NCBI GenBank assembly: GCA_963730735.1
Contig: CAVSSX010000007.1
Span: forward strand, 806,001-870,000
Direction: 5' to 3'
DNA: 64,000 nucleotides
From: CAVSSX01 sp963730735
GTDB taxonomy: Bacteria > Actinomycetota > Acidimicrobiia > Acidimicrobiales > RAAP-2
The position numbers and the translations under genes are program-made. Each line of letters begins with the position of its first letter. Position 1 is the first letter of the stretch. Below are positions 54,932 through 64,000 of the stretch, piece by piece. A model generated the notes under the pieces. That model did no database searches. It saw only the letters and a list, made by a program, of their open reading frames with translations, and was not told the DNA's origin.

Positions 54932-56797
54932 CCGACGCCGACGCCACTCCCGACCTGCCGGTCGAGCCCCTCGGGGCGCCGGCCGACCCGTCGAACCGGT
55001 GGTTCCAGCACGCCGTGTTCTACGAGGTCTTCATCCGGGGCTTCAACGACGCCAACGACGACGGCACCGGCGACCTGCAGGGCCTGCGGGAGAAGCTCGA
55101 CTACCTCCAGTGGCTGGGCATCGACTGCCTGTGGCTGCTGCCCCTCTACCCGTCACCGCTGCGCGACGGCGGCTACGACATCAGCGACTTCTTCAACGTC
55201 CACCCCGACTACGGCACCCTCGGGGACCTGGTGGCCCTGCTGGAGGACGCCCACCGCCGGGGGATCCGGGTGATCGCCGACCTGGTCATGAACCACACCA
55301 GCGACGAACACCCGTGGTTCGTCGAGTCCCGGTCGAGCCGCGACGAACCCCAAGGCCGACTGGTACGTGTGGAACGACGACGACCTGCGCTGGCCCGAGG
55401 CCCGGGTGGTCTTCACCGACGTCGAGCGGTCCAACTGGACCTGGGACGACAACCGTCAGCAGTACTACTGGCACCGCTTCTACTCCCACCAGCCCGACCT
55501 CAACTACGACAACCCCGAGGTCGCCGACATGATGTTCGAGGTCGTGCGCTTCTGGCTGGACCTCGGCTTCGACGGGTTCCGCCTCGACGCCGTGCCCTAC
55601 CTGTTCCAGCGGGACGGGACGGCCGGTGAGCACCTCCCCGAGACCCACGGCTTCATCAAGCGGCTCCGGGCCCTGATCGACGCCGACTACCCGGGTCGGA
55701 TCCTCCTCGCCGAGGCCAACGGTTGGCCGGCCGACGTGGCCGACTACTTCGGCGAGGGCGACGAGTGCCACCTGTGCTTCCACTTCCCGCTCATGCCCCG
55801 GCTGTTCGTCGCCGTGCGGCGGGAGCAGCGCTACCCGATCACCGAGATCCTGAGCCAGACGCCGGACATCCCCGAGAGCAGCCAGTGGGCGATCTTCCTG
55901 CGCAACCACGACGAGCTCACACTCGAGACGGTGAGCGAGGAGGACCGCGACTACCTCTTCGCCGAGTACGCCAAGGACCCCCGGATGAAGCGGCACATGG
56001 GCATCGGCCGGCGGCTGGCGCCGCTGCTCGACGGCGACCGCCGGCTGGCCGAGCTGCTCTACTCGCTGGTCCTCTCGCTGCCCGGCAGCCCGGTCATCTA
56101 CTACGGCGACGAGCTGTTGATGGGCGACAACATCTACCTCGGTGACCGGGACTCGGTCCGCACGCCCATGCAGTGGTCGCCCGACCGCAACGGTGGGTTC
56201 TCCCGGGCCGATTTCGCCCAGCTCTACCTGCCGCCGCTCATGGACTCGGTCTACGGCTTCAGCGCCATCAACGTCGAGTCCCAGCAGCGGAACCCGGGCT
56301 CCTTCCTGCACTGGCTGCGGGGCATGCTGGTCGAGCGGCGATCGCTGCCCGTGCTCGGCGTGGGGGCCATGGAGGTGCTGGCCTGTCCCAATCCCTCGGT
56401 GCTGGCCTTCGTCCGGTCGGCCGAGGTCGCCGACTTCTCGTCCGACGCGGCGGCGTGGACCGGCTGGCCGGGGACCCCCGACGACGAAGAGGGTTGGCAG
56501 TGGGGGGCGTGGACCGAGGGGGGCGTCATCCCGGTGCCCGAGGGCGAGGTGGACGTCCAGCGCCTGGCGCCCGGCGGTCCGGAGGTCCGGACGCAGGCCG
56601 TCCTGTGCCTGCACAACCTGAGCCAGTACGCCCAACCGGCGGAGCTCCAACTGGGCCGGTGGGCCGGCTACACCCCGATCGAGGTGCTCGGGCGGGTGCC
56701 CTTCCCGCCGATCGGCGAGGAGCCCTACACGGTGACCCTGGCGCCTCGTGGCTACCTGTGGTTCGAGCTGGTCGATCCGGGCGCTCGCCGGGCGTGA
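54928..56797 (+). CDS. treS: Trehalose synthase / GH13 alpha-amylase family (one apparent frameshift)
   Basis: This GH13 enzyme is closest to trehalose synthase, which isomerises maltose and trehalose. The GTG at 54928 overlaps the hydratase stop. FYEVFIRGFNDANDDGTGDL and region I DLVMNHTSDEHPWF lie before a break at about 55341-55346. With one base removed the frame continues as DNPKADWYVWNDDDL. It then holds region II GFDGFRLDAVPYL with the nucleophile Asp, region III LLAEANGWP with the acid Glu, and region IV FLRNHDELTLE. The repaired length is 622 aa. A Trp/Asp/Glu-rich insertion near residues 508-535 is unusual. No maltokinase gene follows. Confidence 0.87.
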
Positions 56798-56859
56798 GAC
56801 CAGTGGCGGCTCCCTGACCCACGGAGGAGTGCTCCCCGGGGACGGGTGCTCGAGCGCCG

Positions 56860-57969
56860 CTACTCGAAGGCGGGGGCCGCCGGGGCGTCGAGCCCCTGGC
56901 GCTCCTGGGCCCGCCGGGCCCGCCGCTTGGCCACGTACATGGCCGTGTCGGCCTGGGCGACCAACCGGTCGAGGTCCTCGGGGACCCGGGCCACGCTCGA
57001 CTGGGTCCCCATACTGAGCTGGAGGGCCATCTCGGCGTCCCGGGTGGCGTTGACCACGCCGACGGCGCTGGTCACCCGGGCCACTACGGCGGCCCCGTTG
57101 TCGCGGTTGTCGGTGACCAGGGCCACGAACTCGTCACCGCCCATCCGGGCCACCAGGTCGGTGCTGCGCAGGGCGCGGCGCAGCACGGCGGCGGTGGCCC
57201 GCAGGACCTCGTCGCCGGCCTCGTGGCCGAATTGGTCGTTGACCATCTTCAGGTTGTCGAGGTCGACGAACAGCACGGTGCAGTGCGCCTCACGCTCGAT
57301 GGCATGGGACCACTCGACCTTGGCCATCTCCCAGAAGCCCCGCCGGTTGAGCAGGCCGGTCAGCTCGTCGGTGAACGACAGGCGCAGGACCTCGGCGTTG
57401 GTGGACTCGAGATCGGCCGTCCGCTGGCGAACCAGCGCCTCGATCTCGCTGTTCACTCGGACGTTCTCCATGGCCACCGCCGTGCTCTCGGCCAGGGCCT
57501 GGAGGAGCTCCACCTCGAGATCGGTGGCCCGGTGGTGGGTCTCCCAGTAGGTGCCGATGGCCCCGATCGGGTGGGACCGGCGAATGGGCACGATGGCCAG
57601 GCTCTTCACGAAGGTCGGGCCGAACATGTCGAGCGGGATGCGGTCGTCCATGTCCACGTCGTCGATGACCACCGTCTGGTGGTGGGTCATGGCCCAGCCG
57701 CTGATGCACGCCTCCTCGGGGACCCGGGTGCCCTGCCAGAGCGGTTCGATGGCGTCCTCGTCGGTGAACACGCACTCGCCCTGGTCGCGCACCACGAACG
57801 TGGCCCCGTCGGCCCCGGCGATCGCCCGGGCCGCCCGGCTGACGATGGCCTGGACCTCGTCGAGGGTGCGGGCCGAGGTGAGGGCCAGGACCGCCTGGAT
57901 GAGGCGGGACGCCACCGACGGCAGCATCGACTCCTCGATGGCCTCCTGGGGTTCCCAGTCGAGATTCAC
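56860..57969 (-). CDS. GAF-GGDEF diguanylate cyclase
   Basis: This signalling enzyme makes cyclic di-GMP. The GTG at 57969 has GGGAGG upstream, giving 369 aa. A GAF domain (about residues 15-165; SGWAMTHHQTVVIDDVDMDD) is followed by a short coiled coil and the GGDEF domain. The active motif MGGDEF is intact, and an RSTD inhibitory site sits five residues before it, so product feedback is likely. The ligand of GAF is unknown. It is convergent with treS. Confidence 0.92.
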   Translation of the reverse strand: MNLDWEPQEAIEESMLPSVASRLIQAVLALTSARTLDEVQAIVSRAARAIAGADGATFVVRDQGECVFTDEDAIEPLWQGTRVPEEACISGWAMTHHQTVVIDDVDMDDRIPLDMFGPTFVKSLAIVPIRRSHPIGAIGTYWETHHRATDLEVELLQALAESTAVAMENVRVNSEIEALVRQRTADLESTNAEVLRLSFTDELTGLLNRRGFWEMAKVEWSHAIEREAHCTVLFVDLDNLKMVNDQFGHEAGDEVLRATAAVLRRALRSTDLVARMGGDEFVALVTDNRDNGAAVVARVTSAVGVVNATRDAEMALQLSMGTQSSVARVPEDLDRLVAQADTAMYVAKRRARRAQERQGLDAPAAPAFE

Positions 57970-58037
57970 GCAGCCTCCCGGGTCGCCGCCGCCACACGTC
58001 GGACGGTCGGCGCGTCCGCAGTCAATACGGGTTGCAC

Positions 58038-58065
58038 AGCGTACTTCAATCGCACCCGTTTGCAA
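58038..58065 (-). promoter_or_regulatory. Promoter of the diguanylate cyclase gene
   Basis: On the minus strand TTGCAA (58065-58060), 16 bases, TACGCT (58043-58038), about 70 bases before the GTG. Confidence 0.45.
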
Positions 58066-58176
58066 ATAGAACGCCGGAAGGGCGGCCGGTGCACGATGTT
58101 CCTTCGGTCCCGGGCGGGACGCCGGATGCGACGGTGCTGTCGGTGCGGTGGCGGGCCGCTCGGGTGACCCGGGCCC

Positions 58177-59157
58177 TCAGTGGGTGAAGACGGCCACCCG
58201 GAGCTCTTCGGCGGCGTACTCGGGGGCCAGCACGTTGATGGCCACGCCGGTGCCCATCTCGAAGCCGGCCCTCGTGGTGGCCTTGGGCAACACGTGGGCG
58301 TGCCAGTGGAAGGGCTGGTTCAGACGGTAGGGGGCGGAGTGGAACACGACGTTGTAGGCGAGATCGCCGACGCGCTCCTTCAGTTGACCGAGGCAGGTCC
58401 GCAGGGCCCGCCCCACGGCGACCAGGTCGTCGGTGGGGCTGAGGTGCATGTGGCCGTGGTGGTGGCGGGGCACCACCAGCATCTCGTAGGGGACGGCGCT
58501 CCAGAACGGGCACATCACGACGACCCGCTCGTCGGCGAAGATCACCCGGTGACCGACGCTCTCCTCGGCCTCGAGGGTGGTGCACAGCAGGCAGCTGCCG
58601 GCGAAGCGGGCGAAGCGGGCCTGTTCCTCGGCCAGCTCCCTCGGGATGAACGACATGCCGAGGAGCTGGCCGTGGGGGTGGTCGAGTGACGCCCCGGCCT
58701 GGCGTCCGGAGTTGACGATGGCCTGGGTGTAGCGGAGGTTGGCGTGCTGGGAGTGCTCCTCCAGCCGGTCCCGCAGGGCCGCCATCACCAGGCCGACCTG
58801 CTCCTCGGAGAGCATGGCCCACGAGGCGTTGTGCTCGGGCGACAGGATCAGCACCTCGTGGATCCCGCCCGCCGTGGCCTGGGTGAACACCGGGCCCCGG
58901 TTGGCCACCACGAAGGGCTCGTCGCCCTCGAAGGCCGGATAGCGGTTGGGGACGACGCGCACCAGCCAGGACCCGGTCGGGCCGTAGGTCTCGAGGGCCG
59001 GCGGCGTCTCCTCCTCGTTGCCGGGGCAGAACGGGCACGGACCCAGATCGGGCGGCTCGGGCTCCGACGGGCGTTGGAAGGCCGCCGGGCGCTCGCCGCG
59101 GCCGACGCTGACGACGACCCAACGGCCGGAGAGCGGATCGAGGCGGAGCTGGTTCAT
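58177..59157 (-). CDS. galT: Galactose-1-phosphate uridylyltransferase
   Basis: This Leloir pathway enzyme exchanges UMP between UDP-glucose and galactose-1-phosphate. The 326-aa protein of the HIT superfamily has the catalytic motif LDHPHGQLLG, zinc Cys pairs CPFCPGNEE and CLLC, and C-terminal HWHAHVLPK. No galK or galE is nearby; related nucleotide phosphorylases of this family are an alternative. Confidence 0.9.
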   Translation of the reverse strand: MNQLRLDPLSGRWVVVSVGRGERPAAFQRPSEPEPPDLGPCPFCPGNEEETPPALETYGPTGSWLVRVVPNRYPAFEGDEPFVVANRGPVFTQATAGGIHEVLILSPEHNASWAMLSEEQVGLVMAALRDRLEEHSQHANLRYTQAIVNSGRQAGASLDHPHGQLLGMSFIPRELAEEQARFARFAGSCLLCTTLEAEESVGHRVIFADERVVVMCPFWSAVPYEMLVVPRHHHGHMHLSPTDDLVAVGRALRTCLGQLKERVGDLAYNVVFHSAPYRLNQPFHWHAHVLPKATTRAGFEMGTGVAINVLAPEYAAEELRVAVFTH

Positions 59158-59338
59158 CTGTGCTCACGCGTCATGCCGGGCTGCTTCCCATCCGCCGTCT
59201 CTTCCAGCCCGGTCCGGTGGCCAGGCGGTAACGCTCCTACGGTATCGCTCCCTGGCCGGGTGCGGACACCATCCTGTAATGATTTGTCGGCGGCCGGGGC
59301 GGTTCGTGCCGGCGGCGTCCGGCGGGAAGAATGGGCCG

Positions 59339-59887
59339 ATGCCCCCGGCCGCGCTCCCGTTGGCGGTGAGCCTGGCCCGCCGACCGACCGGGCCGGCGTT
59401 CGACCTGGTCCTCCTGGCCCACGTCGTCGCCGTCGCCGTCAGTCTGGGCACGGTCGCCGTAAGCGGGGTCCAGGCCGCCCGCCTCTCGCGCCTGCCCGCC
59501 GGCACCGCCGCCGGTTCGAACTTGGCCACCTACTACGCCCCGGGGGTCAACTGGGTCGGCCGCACCCTCTACGCCGTCCCGGTCCTCGGCTTCGTCCTGG
59601 TGGGCATGTCCCACGGCTTCTTCCACCTGGGCGACGACTGGATCCTCGCCGGGATCGCCCTGTGGCTGGTGGCGGCGATGGTCGCCGAGGGCCTCTTGTG
59701 GCCGAACGAGCGTCGGCTCCAGTCCCTGGTCCACCCGGGGGCCGTCCCCGAGGCCCGGGCCGGAGGGGGAGCCGGGGGCCCGACCACGGTCACTCTGGCC
59801 GCGGCCTGCCGGACGGTGTGGCTGTCGGCGGCCGGGCTGGTGGCCCTCCTGATCCTGGCCACCGTGCTGATGGTCGCCCAGCCCTGA
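59339..59887 (+). CDS. DUF2269-like integral membrane protein
   Basis: This 182-aa protein has four predicted helices (VLLAHVVAVAVSLGTVAVSG, LYAVPVLGFVLVGMSHGFF, ILAGIALWLVAAMVAEGLL, VWLSAAGLVALLILATVLM). The pattern FDLVLLAHV...GVQAARL resembles the DUF2269 family of small membrane proteins. AAGAAT six bases before the ATG is a weak -10 for a leaderless message. Function unknown. Confidence 0.75.
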   Translation: MPPAALPLAVSLARRPTGPAFDLVLLAHVVAVAVSLGTVAVSGVQAARLSRLPAGTAAGSNLATYYAPGVNWVGRTLYAVPVLGFVLVGMSHGFFHLGDDWILAGIALWLVAAMVAEGLLWPNERRLQSLVHPGAVPEARAGGGAGGPTTVTLAAACRTVWLSAAGLVALLILATVLMVAQP

Positions 59888-59913
59888 CGGCGGGGATTCG
59901 AACGGGGCCCGGC

Positions 59914-60591
59914 TCAGGCGGTGTGCGTGGTCGGCACGGTGGCCGCGGCGAGCAGCGCCCGGGCCTCCTCCAGCCGACCCTGGTGCACGAGCTCGGGGAG
60001 GGGGCCGTCCAACAGGGCGTGCCAGTCGATCCCTTCGGTCGAGGCGCCCTGGTCCCGCACCCGCTGGCGGGCCTCGGCCAGCAGCTCGGCCAGCGCGCCG
60101 AGGTCGGGCCCGAGGAGCGTGGCCACCCGGTTCCGGAGCCAGGTGGCGAGGGCCGGGCTGGCGCCGGCGGTGGAGACGGCCACGCTGACCGGCCCGTCTC
60201 GGTGCACGGCCGGCAGGATGAACGAGCAACGGTCGGGGTCGTCGGCCGAGTTGACCCAGACGCCGGCGGCCTCGGCGTCGGCGGCCACCGCCCCGTCCAC
60301 CTCCGGGCGCCCGGTCGCCGTGATCACCAACCGGTAGTCGGCGGCCTCGCCCGGCTCGTAGCGTCGGCGGTGCACGGCGACCGATCCCGTGGTCCCGCCC
60401 ATCGGGCGCGGTGGGCCGGCGACCATGGCCACCAGGTCCGGGTGGAGGTCGGGGGCCACCACCGTGACGTGGGCGGCCGCGGCGACCAGTCCGAGGACCT
60501 TGTGGGTGGCCACCCGGCCGCCACCCACCACCAGGCACCGGCGCCCGGCCACGTCCAGCATCACCGGGTAGAGGGGCGGGCGGGCGGTCAC
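59914..60591 (-). CDS. Precorrin-2 dehydrogenase / siroheme synthase N-terminal type
   Basis: This enzyme oxidises precorrin-2 to sirohydrochlorin and may insert iron, supplying siroheme for sulfite reductase. The 225-aa protein contains the NAD-binding LVVGGGRVATHKVLGLVAA, VNSADDPDRCSFILPAV and STAGASPALATWLRNRV, as in the CysG N-terminal half or Met8p. The SAM methyltransferase half of CysG is absent. It lies downstream of cysDN, in the same direction, 10 bases after cysN. Confidence 0.9.
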   Translation of the reverse strand: MTARPPLYPVMLDVAGRRCLVVGGGRVATHKVLGLVAAAAHVTVVAPDLHPDLVAMVAGPPRPMGGTTGSVAVHRRRYEPGEAADYRLVITATGRPEVDGAVAADAEAAGVWVNSADDPDRCSFILPAVHRDGPVSVAVSTAGASPALATWLRNRVATLLGPDLGALAELLAEARQRVRDQGASTEGIDWHALLDGPLPELVHQGRLEEARALLAAATVPTTHTA

Positions 60592-60601
60592 CGGCCGACC
60601 C

Positions 60602-61963
60602 TCAGTCGACGTCGAGCAGTGGGCCGTCGTCGGGCCCGTCGTGCTCGGCCAGGTCGGGTGGCCCCACCATCCCGGCGGCCACGGTGGCGTTGGTGACGTC
60701 GTCCACCAGCACGAAGCTGCCGGTGATGCGGTTGTGGCGGTAGGTGTCGACGGCCAGCGGCGTGGCGGTGATGAGCCGGACCACCCCGATGTCGTTGTCG
60801 GCCAGCTCGCCGACCGGCGAGAGCCGCAGGTCGTTCACGTCGAGCCGGGACTCGACGGCGGTCACCCGGGCCGGGGTGACCCGGGTGGTGTGCTTGACCT
60901 TCAGCCGGTCGCCGGGGCGCAGCGGCCGCTCCCCGAACCAGCACACGGTGGCCTCGAGCTCGTTGGTGACGTGGGCCGGCTCGTCGGCCGTGGCCAGCAG
61001 GTCGCCCCGGGAGACGTCGAGGTCGTCGGTCAGCCGGACCGACACCGACAGGCCGATCGGCGCCTCGTCGAGGGGACCGTCGTAGGTGGCGATCTCCGAG
61101 ATGGTGGTCGCCTGGCCGGCCGGTTGGACGACCACGGCGTCGCCGGGCCGCAGCGGGCCGCCGTTGACCATGCCGGCGTAGCTCCGCCCGCCGCCGCCGG
61201 GATCCCGCAGGACCCACTGGACCGGGAGCCGGGAGGCGGTGCCGGCATGGGCCCCGTGCACCGCCGCCCAGCCACCGGCCGGGGCCGATTCGAGGGCTTC
61301 GAGCACCGTCGGGCCCTGGTACCAGGGCGCCGCCTCGGACCGGTCGACCACGTTGTCGCCCAGGAGGGCCGAGATGGGGATCACGGTGCAGGACTCGATG
61401 CCCAGTCGTCGGGCCAGGCCGGCGGCCTCCTCGGCCACCTTCTCGTAGATGCCGGGGTCCCAGTCGACCAGGTCCATCTTGTTGGCGGCCACGATGATCT
61501 GGTCCACCCCGAGCAGGGCGGCGATGCAGGTGTGGCGCCGGGTCTGCTCGCGCAGCCCGATGGTCGCGTCGACCAGGACCAGCGCCAGGTCGGCGGTCGA
61601 GGCCCCGGTGGCCATGTTGCGCGTGTACTGCACGTGCCCCGGGCAGTCGGCGATCACGAACTTGCGCGTCGGGGTGGCGGCGTAACGGTAGGCGACGTCG
61701 ATGGTGATGCCCTGCTCACGCTCGGCCCGGAGGCCGTCGGTGATGAACGACAGGTCGACCTCGCCCACGCCCCGCTTGTGCGATGCCGCCGCCACCGCCT
61801 CGAGCTGGTCGTCGAACAGCTCGTGGGTATCGAAGAGCAACCGGCCGATCAGCGTCGACTTCCCGTCGTCCACCGACCCGATGGTGGCGAAACGCAGGAG
61901 GTCCATGGGGCCGCCCGGCGTGGCGCCGGTCGAGTGGGCCGGCGAACCGGAGACGGCGGCCAT
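60602..61963 (-). CDS. cysN: Sulfate adenylyltransferase subunit 1 (GTPase)
   Basis: This EF-Tu-like GTPase drives ATP sulfurylase. The 453-aa protein has G1 GSVDDGKSTLIGRL, switch-II DCPGHVQYTRNM, and NKMDLV base recognition. Two beta-barrel domains follow. There is no fused APS kinase (CysC) at the C-terminus. It sits 3 bases after cysD. Confidence 0.95.
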   Translation of the reverse strand: MAAVSGSPAHSTGATPGGPMDLLRFATIGSVDDGKSTLIGRLLFDTHELFDDQLEAVAAASHKRGVGEVDLSFITDGLRAEREQGITIDVAYRYAATPTRKFVIADCPGHVQYTRNMATGASTADLALVLVDATIGLREQTRRHTCIAALLGVDQIIVAANKMDLVDWDPGIYEKVAEEAAGLARRLGIESCTVIPISALLGDNVVDRSEAAPWYQGPTVLEALESAPAGGWAAVHGAHAGTASRLPVQWVLRDPGGGGRSYAGMVNGGPLRPGDAVVVQPAGQATTISEIATYDGPLDEAPIGLSVSVRLTDDLDVSRGDLLATADEPAHVTNELEATVCWFGERPLRPGDRLKVKHTTRVTPARVTAVESRLDVNDLRLSPVGELADNDIGVVRLITATPLAVDTYRHNRITGSFVLVDDVTNATVAAGMVGPPDLAEHDGPDDGPLLDVD

Positions 61964-61966
61964 GTC

Positions 61967-62927
61967 CTAGAAGTACCCCTCGCGCTTGCGGTCCTCCATC
62001 GCCGTCTCGGAGAACCGGTCGTCCCCCCGGGTGGCGCCCCGCTCGGAGAGCCGGGAGGCGGCGACCTCGGCGATGATGTCGGCGACCGTGGTCGCCTCGG
62101 ACCGCACGGCCCCGGTCAGGGTGGCGTCGCCCACCGTGCGGTAGCGCACCTGGGCGTCCTCGACCACCTCGCCGTCCTTCGGCGTCACCAGGTCGCTGAC
62201 CGCCAGCAGCATGCCGTCGCGCTCGACCACCGTGCGCCGGTGGGCGAAGTAGATCGACGGGAGCTCGATCTGCTCGCGCCCGATGTACTGCCAGATGTCG
62301 AGCTCGGTCCAGTCCGAGAGCGGGAAGGCCCGCAGGTGCTCGCCCGGCTGGACCCGGCCCTGGTAGAGCTGCCAGAGCTCGGGCCGCTGGCGCTTGGGGT
62401 CCCACTGCCCGAAGGCGTCGCGGAACGACAGGACGCGCTCTTTGGCCCGGGCCTTGTCCTCGTCTCGGCGGGCGCCGCCGAAGGCGGCGTCGAACCCGTG
62501 TTCGGCGATGGCGTCGAGGAGGGTCGTGGTCTGCAGACGGTTGCGAGAGGCCCCGTCACCGGGATCGGCCACCCGGCCCTGGTCGATGGAGTCCTGGACC
62601 TTGGCCACCAGCAGCGTCTCGCCGAGGCGGGCCACCTGGGCGTCGCGGTAGGCGAGGACCTCGGGGAAGTTGTGCCCGGTGTCGATGTGCAGGACCGGGA
62701 ACGGGAAGCCGCCGGGGCGGAAGGCCTTGGTCGGCCAGGTGCAGCAGCACGGCCGAGTCCTTGCCCCCGCTGAACAGGAGGACCGGCCGCTCCGATTCGG
62801 CGGCCACCTCCCGCAGGATGAAGATGGCGTGGGACTCGAGCAGGTCCAGGTGCTCGACGGCGGTGGGCCGCGTGCCCTGCGGGGCGCTCGCCGGCCGGCC
62901 GGAGGTGGTGATCTCTGTGGTGCTCAT
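61967..62927 (-). CDS. cysD: Sulfate adenylyltransferase subunit 2 (one apparent frameshift)
   Basis: This ATP pyrophosphatase-type subunit activates sulfate to APS. The start ATG 62927 is followed by VEHLDLLESHAIFILREVAA and the PP-loop FSGGKDSAVLLHLA. The frame then breaks at about 62732. Removing one base restores TKAFRPGGFPFPVLHIDTGH, and the rest follows in frame (FGGARRDEDKARAKERVLSF, SDWTELDIWQYI, ending EDRKREGYF). The repaired length is 319 aa, normal for CysD. Confidence 0.9.
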
Positions 62928-63015
62928 CGCATGTCGTCCTGTCGAGTGGCACCCCGCAGGATCGTCGGGCCGTCCGCCCGCCGACCCGGGAAACGCAGGG
63001 AGCGCCCCAAAATGT

Positions 63016-63038
63016 TGACCAGTTTGGTCATGTATACT
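63016..63038 (+). promoter_or_regulatory. cysH promoter -10 and palindromic site
   Basis: TGACCA-GTT-TGGTCA (63016-63030) is a perfect 6-bp inverted repeat immediately before a good -10 TATACT (63033-63038). It lies in the divergent cysD/cysH region, with a cysH leader of about 160 bases. A sulfur-responsive regulator site is inferred. Confidence 0.5.
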
Positions 63039-63203
63039 CCCCAGCTACAGCCCGGACAAGTCGGGACTGCCCGGGAGTCGCTGTCGACCCGGTGGGGCCG
63101 ACCGTCCGTGTCCGACGGCGAGGCGGCAGCTGCCAGGCTAGAGGTCGCACGGGCAGAGTCGATCGGCGAGGGCCGGCGAGCGGACCGCACTGGAGGAACG
63201 AGC

Positions 63204-63893
63204 ATGACCGAGGCGACGACGGCAGGGGCAGCGGTGGACGGTGCGCTGATCGACGAGCTCGCCGAGGCCGACGCCCGGTTCCAGACGGCACCGGCCTCCA
63301 AGGTCATCGAGTGGGCCGTCGAGCGCTTCGGGACGTCCCTGCTGCTCGCCTGCTCGTTCCAGGACATCGTGCTGGTGGACCTGGCCGTGGCCGTCGAGCC
63401 GCGGATAGAAGTGGTCTTCTTGGACACCGAGTTCCACTTCCCCGAGACCTTGGCCTTCGTCGAGGAGGTCCGGGAGCGCTACGACCTCAACCTCACCGTG
63501 ACCCACCCCGGTCCCGAGGCCGACGCCTGGCCCTGCGGGACCGAGCAGTGCTGCAAGCTGCGCAAGGTGGCGCCCCTGCGCCGGGCGCTCGCCGGCCGAC
63601 AGGGTTGGATGACCTCCCTCAAGCGGGTCGACGCCACCACCCGCACCGAGGCGCCGGTCGTCGCCTACGACGAGGGCTTCGCGGCGGTCAAGATCAACCC
63701 CCTGGTCACCTGGACGGACGACGACATCGACGCCTACCTGGCCGACCACGACCTCCCGGTCCACCCGCTCATCAGCCAGGGCTACCTCTCGATCGGGTGC
63801 GCGCCGACCACCCGTCCGGTGGCCCCGGGTGAGGACCCCCGGGCCGGGCGTTGGGCCGGGACCGGCAAGATCGAGTGCGGGCTCCACGGCTGA
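63204..63893 (+). CDS. cysH: Adenylylsulfate/phosphoadenylylsulfate reductase
   Basis: This enzyme reduces APS or PAPS to sulfite. The 229-aa protein starts at the ATG at 63204 with GGAGGAAC upstream. LACSFQDIVLVD, the HFPET loop and the active-site KIECGLHG (Cys225) are intact. The Cys116-Cys117 pair typical of [4Fe-4S] APS reductases is present, but the distal CxxC reads GCAPTTRPV, leaving Cys199 and replacing the fourth ligand by Thr202. With cysND and no cysC, APS is the likely substrate. Confidence 0.9.
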   Translation: MTEATTAGAAVDGALIDELAEADARFQTAPASKVIEWAVERFGTSLLLACSFQDIVLVDLAVAVEPRIEVVFLDTEFHFPETLAFVEEVRERYDLNLTVTHPGPEADAWPCGTEQCCKLRKVAPLRRALAGRQGWMTSLKRVDATTRTEAPVVAYDEGFAAVKINPLVTWTDDDIDAYLADHDLPVHPLISQGYLSIGCAPTTRPVAPGEDPRAGRWAGTGKIECGLHG

Positions 63894-64000
63894 TGCCCCG
63901 GGACCTGGAGAACCCCTACGGCATGCAGTTCCGGGGGCGTGAGCGCGCCCTCAAGTTCGTCCGCCCCTACCGCAACATCGGCGAGCTCAACCCGGTCGAG
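63893..64000 (+). CDS. Start of an unidentified gene after cysH (3' partial)
   Basis: The ATG overlaps the cysH stop (TGATG), and 36 codons are visible before the window ends. They begin MPRDLENPYGMQFRGRERAL and continue KFVRPYRNIGELNPVE. I do not recognise the family. Coupled translation with cysH suggests a part in sulfate assimilation, such as the sulfite reduction step, but the visible sequence does not show it. Confidence 0.6.
   Translation, partial: MPRDLENPYGMQFRGRERALKFVRPYRNIGELNPVE

Noticed and set aside
63015..63038. TTGACC plus TATACT as a normal promoter of cysH
   Set aside because: The spacing is only 12 bases. TTGACC is better explained as part of the palindrome.

Overview
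The window is a very GC-rich piece of chromosome. The gene order argS ... lysA-hom-thrC-rho-rpmE-prfA-prmC-tsaC-glyA-wecA-atp operon-murA is typical of Actinomycetota. Secreted proteins built from 42-residue PDGKGYW / DGGVFAFGDA repeats, and a MurA with Asp in place of the usual Cys, point towards Acidimicrobiia. That placement is inferred from gene content, not from a marker-gene tree.

Layout. 1-6.7 kb: a pstSCAB phosphate-uptake operon between two repeat-protein genes. pstS and the downstream repeat-protein gene share almost the same promoter and leader, with Pho-box-like 11-base repeats. 6.9-10.3 kb: a TetR regulator, two small exported or anchored proteins (one frameshifted) and a conserved unknown. 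10.3-12 kb: argS. 12-21 kb, minus strand: polyphosphate kinase coupled to an ABC-2 transporter, preceded by a MoxR / DUF58 / transglutaminase operon. 21-29 kb: an accessory block with an aldo-keto reductase, divergent MarR/MFS efflux genes, dehydrogenases, an amidohydrolase, TetR and ArsR-SRPBCC pairs, ending at a tRNA-Arg(CCG). 29-42 kb: lysine/threonine synthesis, Rho, L31, RF1, its methyltransferase, TsaC, a thiolase-like protein, GlyA and WecA. 42-50.6 kb: a complete F1Fo ATP synthase operon. 50.7-60 kb: GlpX, MurA, MeaB, enoyl-CoA hydratase, trehalose synthase, a GAF-GGDEF protein, GalT and a membrane protein. 59.9-64 kb: assimilatory sulfate reduction (siroheme dehydrogenase, CysN, CysD; divergent CysH and a truncated next gene).

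Themes. Phosphate: pst uptake, polyphosphate synthesis and a secreted repeat protein look like one Pho regulon, judged by similarly spaced promoter repeats. Many housekeeping genes have a -10-like hexamer only 5-8 bases before the start codon, which suggests leaderless mRNAs. Seven places in five genes (8.4, 14.3, 16.07, 16.58, 17.5, 55.3 and 62.7 kb) each need exactly one base removed to restore a conserved protein. Uncorrected sequence errors are the simplest explanation, so these genes are annotated here as single frameshifted genes.
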